Source: Spirochaetales bacterium (GTDB lineage Bacteria > Spirochaetota > Spirochaetia > Sphaerochaetales > Sphaerochaetaceae). Taken from it: a DNA stretch of 6,601 nucleotides. Position numbers and translations under genes: made by a program. The stretch spans positions 1-6,601 of the forward strand of contig JALFYG010000100.1 of NCBI GenBank assembly GCA_022784805.1. The letters are read 5' to 3'. The notes under the pieces were generated by a model. The model saw nothing but the letters and a program-made list of their open reading frames with translations, made no database searches and had not been told where the DNA came from. Positions 4,988 through 6,601 of this stretch are shown piece by piece; position 1 is the first letter of the stretch, and every line of letters begins with the position of its first letter.

Positions 4988-6025
4988 TTATTTGCCACAA
5001 AAGGATTCCACCCTCTTATGGACATTCTCCTGAAGATTTCTATAGAAGAACTGATAATCATAGAGGTGGTACACACCCTCTGGGAAAAGGGAGTTAGAGT
5101 AATCAGAAGGAAGGATATCAACGGCAATGAGAGAGCCTCGTTCTGGATCAAGATAAGCACCAGTAAGTCCTGGCGTCTCCTCTTTTATGTCACCGCTATA
5201 GTCAGTAAAACATGCTCCGAGATTCAAGGATTTATCTGCAACGGTACTGTCAGTCTTCCAATTGAGAGGGTTGATACCATAAGTGTATGTGCCCTTAGGT
5301 AGCACAATAGACTCCTCTACTCCTACTGCTTCTGTATTGAAAGAAACGATGACACCAATATCATTCTCCCCTTCCGCCATCTTCAACTCTGGATAAGTTT
5401 CCAAGTCTTCTTCTGTTATACGCCATCCGATACAGTAGGCGGCAACAAGTTTGTCACTAAGAAGAGAACTGACGGATGAGTCTTTCATTAGTCTCAGAAC
5501 CATATCGGAGCCCTGAGAGAAGCCTGCAAGAACAAGAGGCCTATCATTATTGTAGTGCTCCATATAATAGAGAAAGGCATCCCGCACATCAGCGTATGCT
5601 ATTTCGTAGTATTCTTTAGATACTTCAGCATCCAAAAAATAAGTGGGGAACGTAACCTGTCTATAGTATGGCGCATAAAGCCTTGTGTCATTTTCATAGA
5701 TGCCCCGCTCCATATTTAATGCTCCGAGAAACTTAGCTTTTGTATTCTCATCATCCAGGGCCATGTTATAGTTGCCGCTCTTTCCCATATCTACAGTCGG
5801 GCATACAAGAAACAAGTCAGCCTTCTTATCCTCTCCCATCCCTAGATAAGCCCAGTTAGATTCCTCAGCATAGATGGAATCTATGCTTACTGTTGGTAAT
5901 GGCTCACTTTCTATTGATGCATTAATATGGGTACACCCAGAGATAAACAAAATACAAAGAACGATAAGACACGCAAGAATTCTTCGTTTATAGTCCATGT
6001 TTTTCTTTAATAGATTCTTATACAC
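4988..6025 (-). CDS. DUF3089-family alpha/beta-hydrolase-like lipoprotein
   Basis: 345 residues from GTG at 6025, preferred over the longer ATG at 6076 and the inner ATG at 5998 because AGGTGGAG (complement of 6033-6040) lies seven bases upstream. The N-terminus is a lipoprotein signal: basic stretch KNLLKKNMDYKRR, hydrophobic core, and lipobox ISGC with Cys31 as the lipidation site, so the protein should be membrane-anchored outside the cytoplasm. The DUF3089 signature follows: ADLFLVCPTVDM (about 69-80), LYAPYYRQVTF, AYADVRDAFLYYMEHY, then LVLAGFSQGSD with nucleophile Ser170 in a G-x-S-x-G elbow, and a C-terminal GVYHLYDYQFFYRN block where His320 is a likely catalytic His. Substrate unknown; family members are predicted serine hydrolases or esterases. 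A TACAAT -10-like box is at the complement of 6060-6065, without a clear -35. First gene of an operon with the transporter. Confidence 0.87.
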   Translation of the reverse strand: MYKNLLKKNMDYKRRILACLIVLCILFISGCTHINASIESEPLPTVSIDSIYAEESNWAYLGMGEDKKADLFLVCPTVDMGKSGNYNMALDDENTKAKFLGALNMERGIYENDTRLYAPYYRQVTFPTYFLDAEVSKEYYEIAYADVRDAFLYYMEHYNNDRPLVLAGFSQGSDMVLRLMKDSSVSSLLSDKLVAAYCIGWRITEEDLETYPELKMAEGENDIGVIVSFNTEAVGVEESIVLPKGTYTYGINPLNWKTDSTVADKSLNLGACFTDYSGDIKEETPGLTGAYLDPERGSLIAVDILPSDYSNSLFPEGVYHLYDYQFFYRNLQENVHKRVESFCGK

Positions 6026-6032
6026 AATATCG

Positions 6033-6040
6033 CTCCACCT
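6033..6040 (-). promoter_or_regulatory. Ribosome binding site that decides the GTG start of the DUF3089 gene
   Basis: AGGTGGAG on the minus strand, seven bases before GTG (6023-6025). The upstream ATG at 6076 would place this site inside the coding region and put 17 hydrophilic residues ahead of the signal peptide; the ATG at 5998 has only a weak A-rich lead. Confidence 0.7.
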
Positions 6041-6255
6041 TTCTTTGTTTCCTTTCGTTATTGTAGTCCATTGCATACAGATAGAACATCAAAACTTGAA
6101 TGTAAATCTGATATAAAGATGCTCTAAAAGATTTCGTAGCGGATAATTCTTCAATAATGATTGTGTAGAGAGGTGTCAGATTGTTGAAGCAAGAAAGAGA
6201 GTCATTGGCTATATATCTCAAGTGGAGCAAAAACTGGAAAAAGGTGATTTCTCGC
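6041..6255. other. Region without an intact gene, upstream of the DUF3089 operon
   Basis: This must hold the operon's promoter, but only a TACAAT box (complement of 6060-6065) stands out. On the plus strand a stop-free stretch at 6147-6323 reads protein-like in its middle (CQIVEARKRVIGYISQVEQK, then LEKGDFSLKLNWNF) but has no start codon with a ribosome site and no recognised family. It may be a remnant of an older gene. No RNA gene or repeat was recognised. Confidence 0.35.
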
Positions 6256-6465
6256 TTAAATTGAATTGGAATTTTGTGATATACGCTTTTTTTGTGCTTC
6301 AACCGCACCAATATCATGTAGTATAGCAGTAATACTGATGAATTCTTTTTCTTCCTCTCCGATATTTTCTCCTTTCATTATATCTTCTGCATTTTTCAAA
6401 ACTTTAAGAGTATGCTCTATGCCAAATGGAATTTCTTTGAATACTTCTTTTATCTCTATAATAAC
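6256..6465 (-). pseudogene. Remnant of an HD-domain phosphohydrolase gene (N-terminal part)
   Basis: A minus-strand frame open from just after a TGA (6466-6468) to TAA (6256-6258), 69 codons. It reads VFKEIPFGIEHTLKVLKNAE, then DIMKGENIGEEEKEFISITA, then ILHDIGAVEAQKK. The His in IEHT and the His-Asp of LHDIG match the first metal ligands of HD-domain hydrolases. Similarity appears to stop after EAQKK (near 6286), where an A-run lies, followed by unrelated sequence and a stop. No start codon with a ribosome site precedes the conserved part. The remaining HD domain is missing, so this is a broken 5' fragment, not a working enzyme. Confidence 0.6.
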
Positions 6466-6482
6466 TCAAACTTCGCAGTTGT

Positions 6483-6601
6483 TTAAGCCACCTTATTAGT
6501 CTTCTTTTCTTGGATCAAGAACCTCTTTATGTCTGAAGGAAGGGCGCTGAGGAATTCATCCAGCATTTCCTTCATCTTTTCCTCCGGTATTGAGAATTTC
6601 T
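6483..6601 (-). CDS. Unidentified reading frame, C-terminal end or 30-residue peptide (touches window edge)
   Basis: The frame is open from the right edge to TAA at 6483-6485 and reads KFSIPEEKMKEMLDEFLSAL, then PSDIKRFLIQEKKTNKVA. It may be the end of a longer protein entering from the right. Alternatively it starts at ATG 6575, which has GGAGG five bases upstream, giving a 30-residue charged, helical peptide. No family recognised. It is followed 14 bases later by the TGA that bounds the HD-domain remnant, so it may itself be part of a decaying segment. Confidence 0.4.
   Translation of the reverse strand, partial: KFSIPEEKMKEMLDEFLSALPSDIKRFLIQEKKTNKVA

Noticed and set aside
6018..6317. Minus-strand reading frame of 99 codons overlapping the start of the DUF3089 gene
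   Set aside because: No recognised domain and no convincing ribosome site; it overlaps the DUF3089 ribosome binding site and passes through the broken HD segment in a different frame.
6266..6499. Plus-strand reading frame of 77 codons near the right edge
   Set aside because: Its sequence is low-complexity Ser/Phe/Ile and it is the complement of the HD-domain remnant, which gives a recognisable protein family on the other strand.
6483..6601. Transposase fragment at the right edge
   Set aside because: The charged helical reading frame superficially suggested an insertion-sequence protein, but no transposase motif, terminal inverted repeat or target duplication is visible.
1..6601. tRNA, rRNA, CRISPR array or riboswitch
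   Set aside because: No cloverleaf, regularly spaced repeats or known riboswitch core was seen; the gaps are short and explained by promoters, terminators or decayed coding sequence.

Overview
The window reads as a piece of an anaerobe's chromosome. It has strong GGAGG-type ribosome binding sites, moderately AT-rich DNA, rubredoxin and rubrerythrin genes, a Crp/Fnr regulator whose sensor domain resembles those of gut Clostridia, and a ferredoxin motif (CTKDCLCLYVCP) of a type I associate with clostridial proteins. A clostridial-type Bacillota or an anaerobic spirochaete would both fit; the sequence does not settle which.

Layout. (1) Positions 1-439, minus strand: N-terminal part of a Crp/Fnr regulator, cut by the window edge. 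(2) Positions 440-567: divergent control region with two near-identical palindromes of the form TGRCATATGTCA. (3) Positions 568-3163, plus strand: a DUF134/FeMo-cofactor-domain protein, a protein with a rubredoxin at each end, and a ferredoxin-rubredoxin-rubrerythrin-rubredoxin fusion, closed by a terminator at 3186-3219. (4) Positions 3298-3825, plus strand: two tandem Nif11-type RiPP precursor genes. The first is intact. The second carries two compensating one-base indels. Both predicted cores end in WPFW. They lie between two terminators, with no modification or export gene inside the window. (5) Positions 3917-6025, minus strand: a two-gene operon of a DUF3089 lipoprotein hydrolase followed by an EamA/DMT transporter with a histidine-rich tail. 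(6) Positions 6041-6601: no intact gene; it holds a broken HD-domain gene fragment and the end of another minus-strand reading frame.

How the parts may work together. The regulator and the three redox genes look like one oxygen/peroxide (or nitrosative) stress module. The Crp/Fnr protein would sense redox state, control itself and the divergent operon through the paired palindromes, and the rubredoxin/ferredoxin domains would pass electrons to the rubrerythrin di-iron site for peroxide reduction. This is inference from domains and gene order.

The least ordinary parts are the orphan Nif11 precursor pair with an unfamiliar Trp-rich core, and the five-module ferredoxin-rubrerythrin fusion that has a well-formed internal ribosome binding site and start codon exactly at its domain junction.
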